Positions 47,580 through 56,470 of a DNA stretch of 64,000 nucleotides are shown here, in pieces. The notes under the pieces are model-generated. The model had not been told where the DNA came from, searched no databases, and saw only the letters and a program-made list of their open reading frames with translations. The stretch lies in the NCBI GenBank assembly GCA_001314545.1, contig LIHN01000001.1, forward strand, positions 1 through 64,000, in the 5' to 3' direction. Source of the stretch: Bacteroidetes bacterium HLUCCA01 (GTDB lineage: Bacteria > Bacteroidota > Rhodothermia > Balneolales > HLUCCA01). The first letter of the stretch is position 1, and every line of letters starts with the position of its first letter. A program made the position numbers and the translations under genes.

Positions 47580-49154
47580 ATGCACATACCCAAACGAATA
47601 GCGTTACTTTTTCTTCCGACCTTGATTTTTGCCGGATGTGAAGCCGGTCTGGACGGAACACCCAAAGAAAATCAGCCTCCATCCACCAGTTTTACGGTCA
47701 ACTCCATCAATCTGCCGGAAGGTGAACGACTGACCAGCCAGATATCCATATCATGGTGGGGAGATGATGCCGATGGATTTGTAGAAGGGTATGAATTTTA
47801 TATTGGTGAGAATCCGGATCAGCAGCAGGACGGCTGGGTATTCACCACTTCAACAGACAGTACTTTCATCCTGCCAATCGAAGAAGGGGAGCTGGATGCC
47901 GATGTTCGTTTCACGGTACGTGCCGTTGATAATGAAGGACTTCGCGATCCACAGCCGCCTTCCCTTGTATTTCCTATTCGAAACTCAGCCCCAACGGCCG
48001 AGTTTGTAGCCAATGAAATCCCGCCGGATACCACCTATCGGGTATTTTCCTTTGGTTTCAGGGTTAATGATCCGGACGGTGCAGCGAACCTGAACCGGAT
48101 AGAATTTGCCATCAATGACACCAGCGAAGCTGCATCCTGGATAGCGCTGGATCCTGCAATTCAACTGCTCACCTTCCGGATTGACGACACCCAACCCGGG
48201 AATCCGACGCAGGTTTTTACTGGTCGTAATGCCATCAGCACCGAATTCCAGATTAATACCATAGAAACAGACGCTGAAAATACGTTTTACCTGCGTTCTA
48301 TTGATAACGCAGGCTCCGTCAGTGCGGTCCGCGATTATACGTGGTATGTTAAACGACAACAGTCGAACATCTTATTTTTGAATGATTTTTCAGGTCCGGA
48401 CTCACAGGCCCGAGCCAACCTGCACATCGGTCTGCTTGCCTCGGTTGGAATAACCAACTTTGATTATATCGATATTACTGACGGTCTCGCAACAGGAGGG
48501 CGAAGGGTAGTGCTCTCACAGGCATTTCCCAACAGGGCACTGGTTGTTCCTACCACCAATATGATGCTCGCCGAGTGGGACCATATCTACTGGATTTCCC
48601 AGGATCTGGACCGCAACATCGGCTATGCCCTGGAAATGACCCTGGATTTCTTCACGGGTGGAGGTACCATGTTCGTGAATATTCCGACAAAGACGGTACC
48701 GGATGATAATCCGGCACTGGAGTTTCTGCCCTTTGAACGGATTCAGGCCTCACCACCCGGAGCACCGTTCTTTATTGCGGCCAATACTACAATGAATCCA
48801 ACGGCTGCTATGCAGGACCTGGTTAATTCACCGGAAACATCCACTACAGAAATTCCTTATCTGCGATTTGTCCGCAATCAGGCCGGAAATCTTTTCCCCG
48901 TGGTACCTTTCGGCCAGACCGTGGAGCTATATGAAGCCGAATTTCAGACGCGCAGATTGTTCCCACCGTCTACCACCCCGTATGACGGCCCCCTTGGCGT
49001 GACGGCCTCCAGCCCTGAGAACAACCTGCTGTATTTTGGGGTTGACTACCACCAGTTTGTTGATCCGGATCCGGATTCAGAACTTCCCCAAAGTGACCTG
49101 ACTGGATTGACCCGGTTACTCATTATTGATATTCTAAATTTTGAGCAGCGATGA
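47580..49154 (+). CDS. lipoprotein with Ig/fibronectin-like domains
   Basis: A 524-residue lipoprotein (IFAGC, Cys20). Two beta-sandwich domains are likely at about 30-130 and 130-260 (WGDDADGFVEGYEFYIG and VNDPDGAANLNRIEFAIND are typical of such folds). The C-terminal half (about 265-520) is unassigned. Its last four bases overlap the start of the TonB receptor gene (ATGA), so the two are coupled. By position it may be a surface partner of that receptor, though it is not a SusD homologue by eye. Confidence 0.87.
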   Translation: MHIPKRIALLFLPTLIFAGCEAGLDGTPKENQPPSTSFTVNSINLPEGERLTSQISISWWGDDADGFVEGYEFYIGENPDQQQDGWVFTTSTDSTFILPIEEGELDADVRFTVRAVDNEGLRDPQPPSLVFPIRNSAPTAEFVANEIPPDTTYRVFSFGFRVNDPDGAANLNRIEFAINDTSEAASWIALDPAIQLLTFRIDDTQPGNPTQVFTGRNAISTEFQINTIETDAENTFYLRSIDNAGSVSAVRDYTWYVKRQQSNILFLNDFSGPDSQARANLHIGLLASVGITNFDYIDITDGLATGGRRVVLSQAFPNRALVVPTTNMMLAEWDHIYWISQDLDRNIGYALEMTLDFFTGGGTMFVNIPTKTVPDDNPALEFLPFERIQASPPGAPFFIAANTTMNPTAAMQDLVNSPETSTTEIPYLRFVRNQAGNLFPVVPFGQTVELYEAEFQTRRLFPPSTTPYDGPLGVTASSPENNLLYFGVDYHQFVDPDPDSELPQSDLTGLTRLLIIDILNFEQR

Positions 49155-52096
49155 TGCATATCAAAAGCTATTTACTACTACTGTTAATTTTTATCCTGTC
49201 CATTCCTGCGGCCTACGCACAGACGGGTACTATCAAAGGTACGGTCATCGACAGAGAAGATCGTGAACCGCTCATAGGAGTCAATATTATTATCCGGGGT
49301 ACATCTTTCGGGACCGTGACCAATTTCGACGGGGAGTACGAAATCCGCAACATCCGCGCTGGTGAATACTCTGTAGAGTTCAGATATATCGGATATGAAT
49401 CCATGCTCTTTACCGGCATTCGTGTGGACCCCGATGAGGATGCTGTCATTAACGTGGAGATGAACTCGCAGGCAATTTCCGCCGGTGAAGACATCGTTAT
49501 TGTAGGTGAACGACCCATTTTTGATGTGGAAGAGTCCAGTACTACTACCTCATTTTCTTCCGATCAGATTGCCGTCGCCCCGGTTCGAAGGGTAGACGAA
49601 GTTGTAGGAATGACGGCAGGTGTAGTTCGTGACCCCACCGGTTTGTACATACGCGGTGGCCGGGCTAATGAAACCGGTTTTATTGTGGACGGCGTATCTG
49701 CACAGGATCCATTATCCGGAACGGGTTTTGGTCTTGACCTCGGCACCAGCGCTTTTGCCAACGTAGAAGTCACCACGGGTGGAGTTGATGTTGAACATGG
49801 TAACCTCACATCCGGGGTAGTCAGTGTACGAACCCAGGATGGAGGCGATGAATATGCCGGATTTCTGGCGCATAAGCGTGATAATCCGGGCAGAATGACT
49901 TCGAGCTCTGCCAACTTCTTCACCGATATCTACGAGTTCAACTTCGGCGGACCCGAACCGATCACTACCAGTCTGTTGCCGGTACTCGGAATCAACATTC
50001 CGGGTAACTTGTATTTCTTTTCTGCCGGACAAATCAACTTCACCAATGAGTTCATGCGGAATGCCGCCGACCAGGTGCAGTCGTCAATGATTGACAACAG
50101 CGTCTGGTCGCCCCGTCAGGATAACCGATGGAGCGGCATGCTGAAACTGACCTATCGCGTGAAGCCGGGGCAACGCCTTGAAGCAGCGTACCAGCGCTCC
50201 CTGACTGTCAACCAGAACACGCGGATGCTCCAGATAGTGGGGGATGACGTGCAAATTCGTCCGGGTTATCAGTTTTTCTTCTCCGAAGATCTCGATAATG
50301 CCAACACCTACGCCCATGACAGCAAGCTGGCCTACGTTAAGTGGACCCACGCCGTCAACGCCAAGACATTCTATGACGTGCAGTTCAGCCGCCTGTTCAC
50401 CCGGCTTCGTGCCGATGCCAACGGACGATTCTGGCGACCGACCTCAGTTGACGGGGAATTCGATGCCGGTTCAATAGTGGTGTATCCGGTTACCCCTTTT
50501 CCCGCCGGGGATGATTTCACCTACGTATTGCCCGGTCCTGGATTTTCCAACAACGGCGGTCTGGCCCCGCTCTGGCATGATCATTATGCCGAGGAATATA
50601 CCCTGCGTGCTAACCTGACCCGTAACCTGCTGAACAATTCCAACCGGCTTCGGTTCGGCCTGGAAATGAAATTCATGGAATATCAGTGGATTGATATCTC
50701 ACGTCCCTGGGTCGGGGCGCCTATTCAGATTGACGAGAACACCTTCTCGGAGACGAATCGTCTCGGGTCTACATCAGACATTTGGAATGTGAGTCCGTCC
50801 AGAGGTGCTTTTTATGTTTCAGATCAAATCCGTTATCAGGGGCTTATCGCCAATATCGGACTGCGTCTGGAGTATTGGTTCCCGGGTAAATATGTGGATG
50901 ATTTTATAGACGATCCCTTGTCGCCCATTCCGGCGGCCATTCGCCAGGCCTATATGAATGACACGTACAATTTGTTTGGCAACCGTTTCAAAATGCGATT
51001 GCTGCCAAGGGTAAACGTCTCCTTCCCGGTCCGCGAGAATATGGTGATGTATTTCAACTATGCACACAAGAGCAAGTTGCCGCACCCGACGTTCATTTAT
51101 GCAGGATTGGACCCATTCTATCAGGATCGTTCGTTTCTGTCGAATCTGGGGAATCCGAACCTTGATCCCGAGGTGGACATCTCCTACGAAATCGGCTTCC
51201 GTTATCAGTTGACATCCAATGACGCCTTCAACTTTACCGCCTTCTGGAGTGATAAATATGATTTTATTACCTCAGAACGTATCCTCGTGCAGGATGCAAC
51301 CGGTCGGGATACCGAGCGATCAATCCGTGTAAACGGCGATTTTGCACGGGTCAGAGGATTGGAAGCGTCTTACATCAAACGCTACAGTCATTTTCTTTCC
51401 GGCTCCATCAACGCCACCTATTCGCGGGCTGAGGGATTAAGTTCAACATCCAACGATGCACTTCGTGATATCATATCCGGCGGACAAGACGTAGGTAACA
51501 ACATTGAAACACCACTTGCCTGGGATCGCCCGTTCGATGTCAAAGCAAGTCTGACCTTCCGCTGGGACCGTCGCAATGATCCGCTGTTCGGACTCCGTCC
51601 GCTCAACCAGTTTGCCATTTACCTGTCGGGTACATACCGCAGCGGCATCCGCTTTACGCCGATGGTCTTCCGCGGAAATGAGCGAAATCCCGTGACTGGT
51701 CGGGAAGACTGGCGCCCCATCTACGAGCAAAACCAGGATCCTACACTGCGCTTCTCAGATGTTGGCCAGCCCTGGGTTATGTTTGATATGAACCTGCAAC
51801 GTTGGTTTTCCATCGGCGGTACCCGCCTGATGGCCACGCTGGAGATTACCAACCTGTTCAATCAAAAAAATGCCGCGATAATCAATCCGGTTACCGGAAA
51901 GGCATACCGGACCGATTATCCGAGTTCCCAGGCCGAGTTGATTGCATTACGTGAAGACCGTTCGTACGATGTTCCTTCCAACGTGCGTGATCCCCGTTAT
52001 CAGGATCCAAGAGATAACAACGTCCCATCGTATCTGAATCCGGCCAACTTCCTGGAGCAGCGTCATATCATGCTCGGTATAGGTATTAATTTCTGA
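49151..52096 (+). CDS. TonB-dependent receptor with CarboxypepD_reg domain
   Basis: A 981-residue outer-membrane receptor. Signal peptide (to AYAQ, residue 24), then a CarboxypepD_reg-like beta domain (25-110: GTIKGTVIDREDREPLIGVN), a plug domain (130-240 with GLYIRGGRANETGFIVDGV) and a large barrel with a C-terminal GIGINF strand. It is of the SusC-like length class but lacks a SusD partner. Overlap with the gene before and a 10-base gap to the PorV-like gene after show a single transcript. The transported or exported substrate is unknown. Confidence 0.93.
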   Translation: MMHIKSYLLLLLIFILSIPAAYAQTGTIKGTVIDREDREPLIGVNIIIRGTSFGTVTNFDGEYEIRNIRAGEYSVEFRYIGYESMLFTGIRVDPDEDAVINVEMNSQAISAGEDIVIVGERPIFDVEESSTTTSFSSDQIAVAPVRRVDEVVGMTAGVVRDPTGLYIRGGRANETGFIVDGVSAQDPLSGTGFGLDLGTSAFANVEVTTGGVDVEHGNLTSGVVSVRTQDGGDEYAGFLAHKRDNPGRMTSSSANFFTDIYEFNFGGPEPITTSLLPVLGINIPGNLYFFSAGQINFTNEFMRNAADQVQSSMIDNSVWSPRQDNRWSGMLKLTYRVKPGQRLEAAYQRSLTVNQNTRMLQIVGDDVQIRPGYQFFFSEDLDNANTYAHDSKLAYVKWTHAVNAKTFYDVQFSRLFTRLRADANGRFWRPTSVDGEFDAGSIVVYPVTPFPAGDDFTYVLPGPGFSNNGGLAPLWHDHYAEEYTLRANLTRNLLNNSNRLRFGLEMKFMEYQWIDISRPWVGAPIQIDENTFSETNRLGSTSDIWNVSPSRGAFYVSDQIRYQGLIANIGLRLEYWFPGKYVDDFIDDPLSPIPAAIRQAYMNDTYNLFGNRFKMRLLPRVNVSFPVRENMVMYFNYAHKSKLPHPTFIYAGLDPFYQDRSFLSNLGNPNLDPEVDISYEIGFRYQLTSNDAFNFTAFWSDKYDFITSERILVQDATGRDTERSIRVNGDFARVRGLEASYIKRYSHFLSGSINATYSRAEGLSSTSNDALRDIISGGQDVGNNIETPLAWDRPFDVKASLTFRWDRRNDPLFGLRPLNQFAIYLSGTYRSGIRFTPMVFRGNERNPVTGREDWRPIYEQNQDPTLRFSDVGQPWVMFDMNLQRWFSIGGTRLMATLEITNLFNQKNAAIINPVTGKAYRTDYPSSQAELIALREDRSYDVPSNVRDPRYQDPRDNNVPSYLNPANFLEQRHIMLGIGINF

Positions 52097-52106
52097 CAGA
52101 CCACCA

Positions 52107-53132
52107 ATGCTAAATCACAGTTATAACGTCTTATTTTCCCGTTTTATCCTGCTTGTTGCACTGGTTTGCCTTGCCGGGGTTGAACCCGTGCTGGCCCAGC
52201 GGTCGATTATCCCAAGTCTGGGTAATTCACGATCCGGAACTTCAGGATTTCAATACCTGAAAATCAATGTTGATGCACGCTCATCGGCAATGGCCGGCTC
52301 CAATATTGCCGACGCGAATGATGTATCAGCGCTGTATCTGAATCCGGCCCTGGCGGTTCAGCGCAGCGGCAACCAGTTTTATCTGGCTCATACGGCCTAC
52401 TTCGCGGATATTACCATGAATTATGCCGGATATATCCATCGCTACAAAAACTTCGCATTCGGCGGAGCATTAACCTATCTGGATTCCGGTTCCATGGAAG
52501 AAACCACCGAGTTCAATCCGCTGGGAACCGGTCGCACATTCCGAACTATTCACATGGCTGCAGCTTTGACCATGGCTCAGGAGCTCACCAACCTGTTCAG
52601 TTATGGTATTACCATGAAATACCTGGATGAACGCGTTGAAGAAGTGCAGGTGCAAACTGTTGTGGCCGACATCGGCTTTTTCTATCAGGTAGGCGAGACC
52701 GGACTTCGCTTCGCGATTGGACTGAACAATTTCGGCGTGGATGCAACTCCAAGTGGAGAGACTACCCGTCTTACCCTGGATGGTGAAGTAACGGAAACGG
52801 AATTTCTGGATGTATCCGCTCCAACAACCTTCTCATTGGGAACCGCCTTTGATGCCTACGAGTCTGATAATCTCAGCCTTTTGCTTACCGGTGCCGTTAT
52901 CAATCCAAGCGATAATGCTGAACGTTTCAGTTTGGGTACCGAACTCGGTTACATGAATATGTTCTATACCCGCCTTGGTTATGAGTTTGGTGTGGATGAG
53001 GCCAGCCTCCCCAGTTTCGGTGTCGGATTTAAGCTGCCGGTAGCTTCCTACGCCCTGGGAGTTGACTACGGGTTTTCAACCCGTGACCGCCTTGGCTCCC
53101 TGCACCGAATCGCTCTGAAATTTAACTTCTGA
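52107..53132 (+). CDS. PorV/PorQ-family outer-membrane protein
   Basis: A 341-residue protein with signal peptide (to VLAQ) and a FadL-like barrel. The N-terminal family hallmark is clear: FQYLKINVDARSSAMAGSNI followed by DVSALYLNPA. PorV delivers or anchors T9SS cargo at the outer membrane, and PorV-like proteins are often encoded next to sorted proteins, as here. Its stop overlaps the start of the next gene by one base (TGATG). Confidence 0.92.
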   Translation: MLNHSYNVLFSRFILLVALVCLAGVEPVLAQRSIIPSLGNSRSGTSGFQYLKINVDARSSAMAGSNIADANDVSALYLNPALAVQRSGNQFYLAHTAYFADITMNYAGYIHRYKNFAFGGALTYLDSGSMEETTEFNPLGTGRTFRTIHMAAALTMAQELTNLFSYGITMKYLDERVEEVQVQTVVADIGFFYQVGETGLRFAIGLNNFGVDATPSGETTRLTLDGEVTETEFLDVSAPTTFSLGTAFDAYESDNLSLLLTGAVINPSDNAERFSLGTELGYMNMFYTRLGYEFGVDEASLPSFGVGFKLPVASYALGVDYGFSTRDRLGSLHRIALKFNF

Positions 53133-54436
53133 TGAACATGCTCAAGACAAACACGCAATTACTTCTCGTTCTCATCGCCCTGAGTTTCACAGTTTCCGGA
53201 TGTGCTGAAATGTTCGGAACCAAAAGCGATGATATTACAGACGATATCTTCGATCAGGGCCGACAGGACCCGAATCTTATTCTCGAAGAAGTAGGGTATG
53301 CCGCTTTGCTTCCTTTCTGGACCGATTTCGACCAACCCACCGATGTTTTCGTGGGATATGACGAAATGGTCTATGTGACCGATGCCAACGGGCTGCACGT
53401 GCTTGACCGTGCCGGCCGGCGTGCCAGTGATGTAATCCCTATACCCGGCGCTGTATCCGTGGTACAGGATCGACTGCTTAATGTCTATGTTGCCGCCCGG
53501 ATAGATACCGTTATTCAGGCAGTGAGCGATGATATCACATGGAATCTGCCCGCTGTTTATAAAATCAGAAATGCGAATGGTGCTGGTCCTCTGGAGTTCG
53601 TTCAAACACTGGTACATCCGTTTATGGATGGATCACGGGCCGTTTCTACAACGAACCGTCTTTTCAGGCTGGACCGGGATCGTTCTGACAACGACGAACT
53701 TGTTGAAATAACGGGAGTCAGCATATTGGCCAATAACCAGGTACTCGTATCCCGTCGTGGTCCCAGAAATATTACCGGTGTGGGCATGGCGCCTGATAAT
53801 ACCGTGCTGATTTATGACGATATTCGTGATAGCGATGGCCAACGAACCGGTCAGATGCGAAACCTAACTCAAATCCGTAATCTGAATCCGAATAATGCAA
53901 CGCTGCTCAGCGCAGTCGGGCTCAATGACGTAGTATCGTTTGTTGCCCCGCCTCAGCGGGAAAATATGACAACAAGTCAGAGTTTCCTGGTCGCTCAGGG
54001 TGCTCAGAATGTCAGCGTGCCATTCCGAGTCCTCTGGGTTGAAGCCGTTGAAACACCGGATGGACTTGAATTTCGTTCAAATGGTCAGTTGCTCAACCGG
54101 GATACCACGCGCGCTGATTCTTTTCTGTACAGCGAGTTTCGCTTTGAAAATCCTGTAGATCTGGCCTATTCAGCAGATGCACGCGGACATATATTTGTGG
54201 TTGACGCCGCTAAAGACAGCCTGTTTTTGTTTCAGTCGAATGGATTTGAAGGCGTACCACCACCGCCGGGTTCCTCGCTCACCAAAGCGGTTAATGTCTC
54301 CTTTGGCGGTACCGGATCAGGACCCCGACAATTCAATAATCCTAACGGGGTAGCTTATTTTGGCAGAGTGGTCTACGTTGCTGATACCGGCAATAACCGC
54401 ATCTCCCGATTCAAGCTTAATACGGACTTTGAGTAG
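53132..54436 (+). CDS. NHL-repeat propeller lipoprotein
   Basis: A 434-residue lipoprotein (VSGC, Cys24) built of beta-propeller blades. NHL-type repeats are clearest near the start (DQPTDVFVGYDEMVYVTDAN) and at the end (FNNPNGVAYFGRVVYVADTG, NNRISRF). It is the last gene of the surface cluster and overlaps the porV-like gene by one base. It is probably a surface-exposed binding partner of the receptor or of the sorted proteins; no enzyme motif is seen. Confidence 0.9.
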   Translation: MNMLKTNTQLLLVLIALSFTVSGCAEMFGTKSDDITDDIFDQGRQDPNLILEEVGYAALLPFWTDFDQPTDVFVGYDEMVYVTDANGLHVLDRAGRRASDVIPIPGAVSVVQDRLLNVYVAARIDTVIQAVSDDITWNLPAVYKIRNANGAGPLEFVQTLVHPFMDGSRAVSTTNRLFRLDRDRSDNDELVEITGVSILANNQVLVSRRGPRNITGVGMAPDNTVLIYDDIRDSDGQRTGQMRNLTQIRNLNPNNATLLSAVGLNDVVSFVAPPQRENMTTSQSFLVAQGAQNVSVPFRVLWVEAVETPDGLEFRSNGQLLNRDTTRADSFLYSEFRFENPVDLAYSADARGHIFVVDAAKDSLFLFQSNGFEGVPPPPGSSLTKAVNVSFGGTGSGPRQFNNPNGVAYFGRVVYVADTGNNRISRFKLNTDFE

Positions 54437-54636
54437 CCGTAAAAAAGCTTAATCCCTGCATTTGAGTTTTTACATTCAATAGCTGTCCACGGTTTAGGCA
54501 TCCGCAACGTATTGTGGATTCGGAGCTCAAATGCGGCCGTGATGGGGTTTAATTGAGGTACGGGGCAGCCGTATCACATTAGACCCCGGATTCAGGCAGC
54601 CGTATTGCAACCTGATTGAGAACTTCTTGTCTGTAA

Positions 54637-56115
54637 TCAACTGGGGAGTTTCAGCAGTGTACCTGTTGAAACTGTTTCATCCAGCTCCACCTGATTCATT
54701 ATGGCAATATCCTGGGCATCAAGGCCGGGGGGCAGATCAGACGGCAGGAAACTTGAAAAACGGTCGGTTCGGTCCGCCCGGACAATTCGGATTCTGGCTG
54801 GTTGCATATCCAGTATACCCTGGTCGGTCACATCCCGAAAACTCTGGCTTGACTGTTGCATGGAAGCAGCATAGGTCTGCACAGCGTTTTGCGGCGTGTA
54901 CGACAAAAACCGGTACACATTTCCCCTGTGCGCGATACCGGTCACTTCAATATAGTAAGCCGTTTCCTCGTTCATCATGGTTCCGTTCATAACAACAGCC
55001 GGGAGCCCTCCAATCTGAACCGATTCCCTGGCGTTTACCGTTATCTGTTCCAGATTGCCGATTTCATCGACAGCTTCGGCAGGGCTTGCAGCACCGGGAA
55101 CGGAGAAAATGGTCACAGCCTGCTGATTATCACTGACTAACACCACCTGGCTTCGCTCGTTAATTAGGGTCCACCCGGATGGTACTGAAAAACTAAAGGC
55201 CAGATCGGGATGATAGAAAACACCTTCACGGGTAAACCCTTCCCGTGGATTATCGCCCATAATCATGCCGTCAATAGCCTGATAAAATTCATCTTGATTT
55301 ACAGTTTCCTGCGGAAAACCTTGTTCCTTCCAGGTGGCAGCCCTTCGGGCGATGTCTACTTCACGTTCTCCCGGATCCGGGTGTGACGACAGATGCGAGG
55401 GGATGCTATGTCCGGCCTTATCCGATATTCGCTTGAGCGCAGTAAAAAAAGCTGCTCCCTCAACTGCTGCATAACCGGCCATGGCTGCATACTCAACGCC
55501 CAGCCGATCAGACTCCCGCTCAGCGTCTCTGCCGTAGCTCAGAAACAACAACTGGGCTGCTGATTCGCCCAACCCGATAACCTCCTGCCCGGGAATACCC
55601 AGTAATTCTTCACCTAGTACGGCCGTACCAATCAGCAGGATCTGACCAGCCTGCTGACGCAGGGCCTGCTGGGAGGCATGTCGGGCCGCAACATGGGCAA
55701 TTTCATGCCCGATTACCATGGCAAGCTGCGCTTCGCTGGTCATGTGGGCCAGCAGACCGCGTGTAACATAATTATACCCGCCCGGCAGGGCAAATGCATT
55801 GACTACCGGACTGTCCAGAACACGGAAAGTAAATGCAATATTGGCGTATTCTGCACGTGTGTTGTCTCTGCGAAAATGACTGTGCTCCAGAACCCGTTCA
55901 CCAATCGCTGAAACATAGTTGGTCAGGGCGTCATTATTGTACATCCCGTAATAATCAATAATCTGCTCATCGGCCTCCCGACCCAGCTCCAGCTCTTGCT
56001 GCCAGGTGTAGGCATACGCCCGACGTGAATCGGTAACAGGACTGTGTTCCAGGGAAACGCAACCCACCGAAAACGTTACCATGGCAAGCAGAATGGTGTA
56101 CTTAAATAGGTTCAT
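54637..56115 (-). CDS. M48-family metalloprotease lipoprotein
   Basis: A 492-residue lipoprotein (SVGC, Cys19). The M48 peptidase domain (about 45-260) has the zinc motif HEIAH (137-141) and the downstream ESDRLGVEYAA segment with the third ligand. A middle domain (290-425) and a C-terminal LysM-like stretch (about 445-490) follow. It belongs to the BepA/LoiP-like group of periplasmic proteases that help outer-membrane protein quality control. It is convergent with the surface cluster; the 200-base gap between them contains no obvious intrinsic terminator, only two direct copies of GGCAGCCGTAT. Confidence 0.93.
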   Translation of the reverse strand: MNLFKYTILLAMVTFSVGCVSLEHSPVTDSRRAYAYTWQQELELGREADEQIIDYYGMYNNDALTNYVSAIGERVLEHSHFRRDNTRAEYANIAFTFRVLDSPVVNAFALPGGYNYVTRGLLAHMTSEAQLAMVIGHEIAHVAARHASQQALRQQAGQILLIGTAVLGEELLGIPGQEVIGLGESAAQLLFLSYGRDAERESDRLGVEYAAMAGYAAVEGAAFFTALKRISDKAGHSIPSHLSSHPDPGEREVDIARRAATWKEQGFPQETVNQDEFYQAIDGMIMGDNPREGFTREGVFYHPDLAFSFSVPSGWTLINERSQVVLVSDNQQAVTIFSVPGAASPAEAVDEIGNLEQITVNARESVQIGGLPAVVMNGTMMNEETAYYIEVTGIAHRGNVYRFLSYTPQNAVQTYAASMQQSSQSFRDVTDQGILDMQPARIRIVRADRTDRFSSFLPSDLPPGLDAQDIAIMNQVELDETVSTGTLLKLPS

Positions 56116-56261
56116 TATAGTCGTTAATTAGTTGTTTGTAACAGCGTTAAAATACCAACATCCCACTTGTCAGCCAACACAAGCTCACCGCGTGGAAAAG
56201 AAGTGGATAAGTAAATTTTTTTCCCCTTAAATATTCCTCTACCTTTTCAACACAGCTAAAC

Positions 56262-56430
56262 ACGAGCTGCGGTTCCTTTAACCAGGATTAATAGGGAACC
56301 CTGTGAAAATCAGGGACTGTACCCGCAACTGTAAATCCTACACAAGCTGAAATCCCATCCTTTGCCACTGTCAGGACCACTGACGGGAAGGCCGGTTTCA
56401 GCCAGGATTAGTCAGGAGACCTGCCGCATG
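56262..56430 (+). promoter_or_regulatory. cobalamin (B12) riboswitch
   Basis: Hallmarks appear in order: GGTTCC near the 5' side, AGGGAACCCTGTGAAAATC, ACTGTACCCGCAACTGT, GCCACTG ... GACGGGAAGGC, and the B12 box AGTCAGGAGACCTGCC at 56409-56424. The P1 stem pairs the GCTGCGG side with CTGCCGC. It lies 40 bases ahead of the btuB start and would shut that gene off when adenosylcobalamin is plentiful. The expression platform (56431-56470) has no strong terminator, so control of translation start is likely. Confidence 0.96.
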
Positions 56431-56470
56431 ACTCTTACCTGCGAACTTTCGGGATTAAAAGTTCAACTGG

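Noticed and set aside
56116-56261. second riboswitch or small RNA ahead of the cobalamin element
   Set aside because: No conserved motif or stable hairpin was seen beyond the B12 riboswitch itself.
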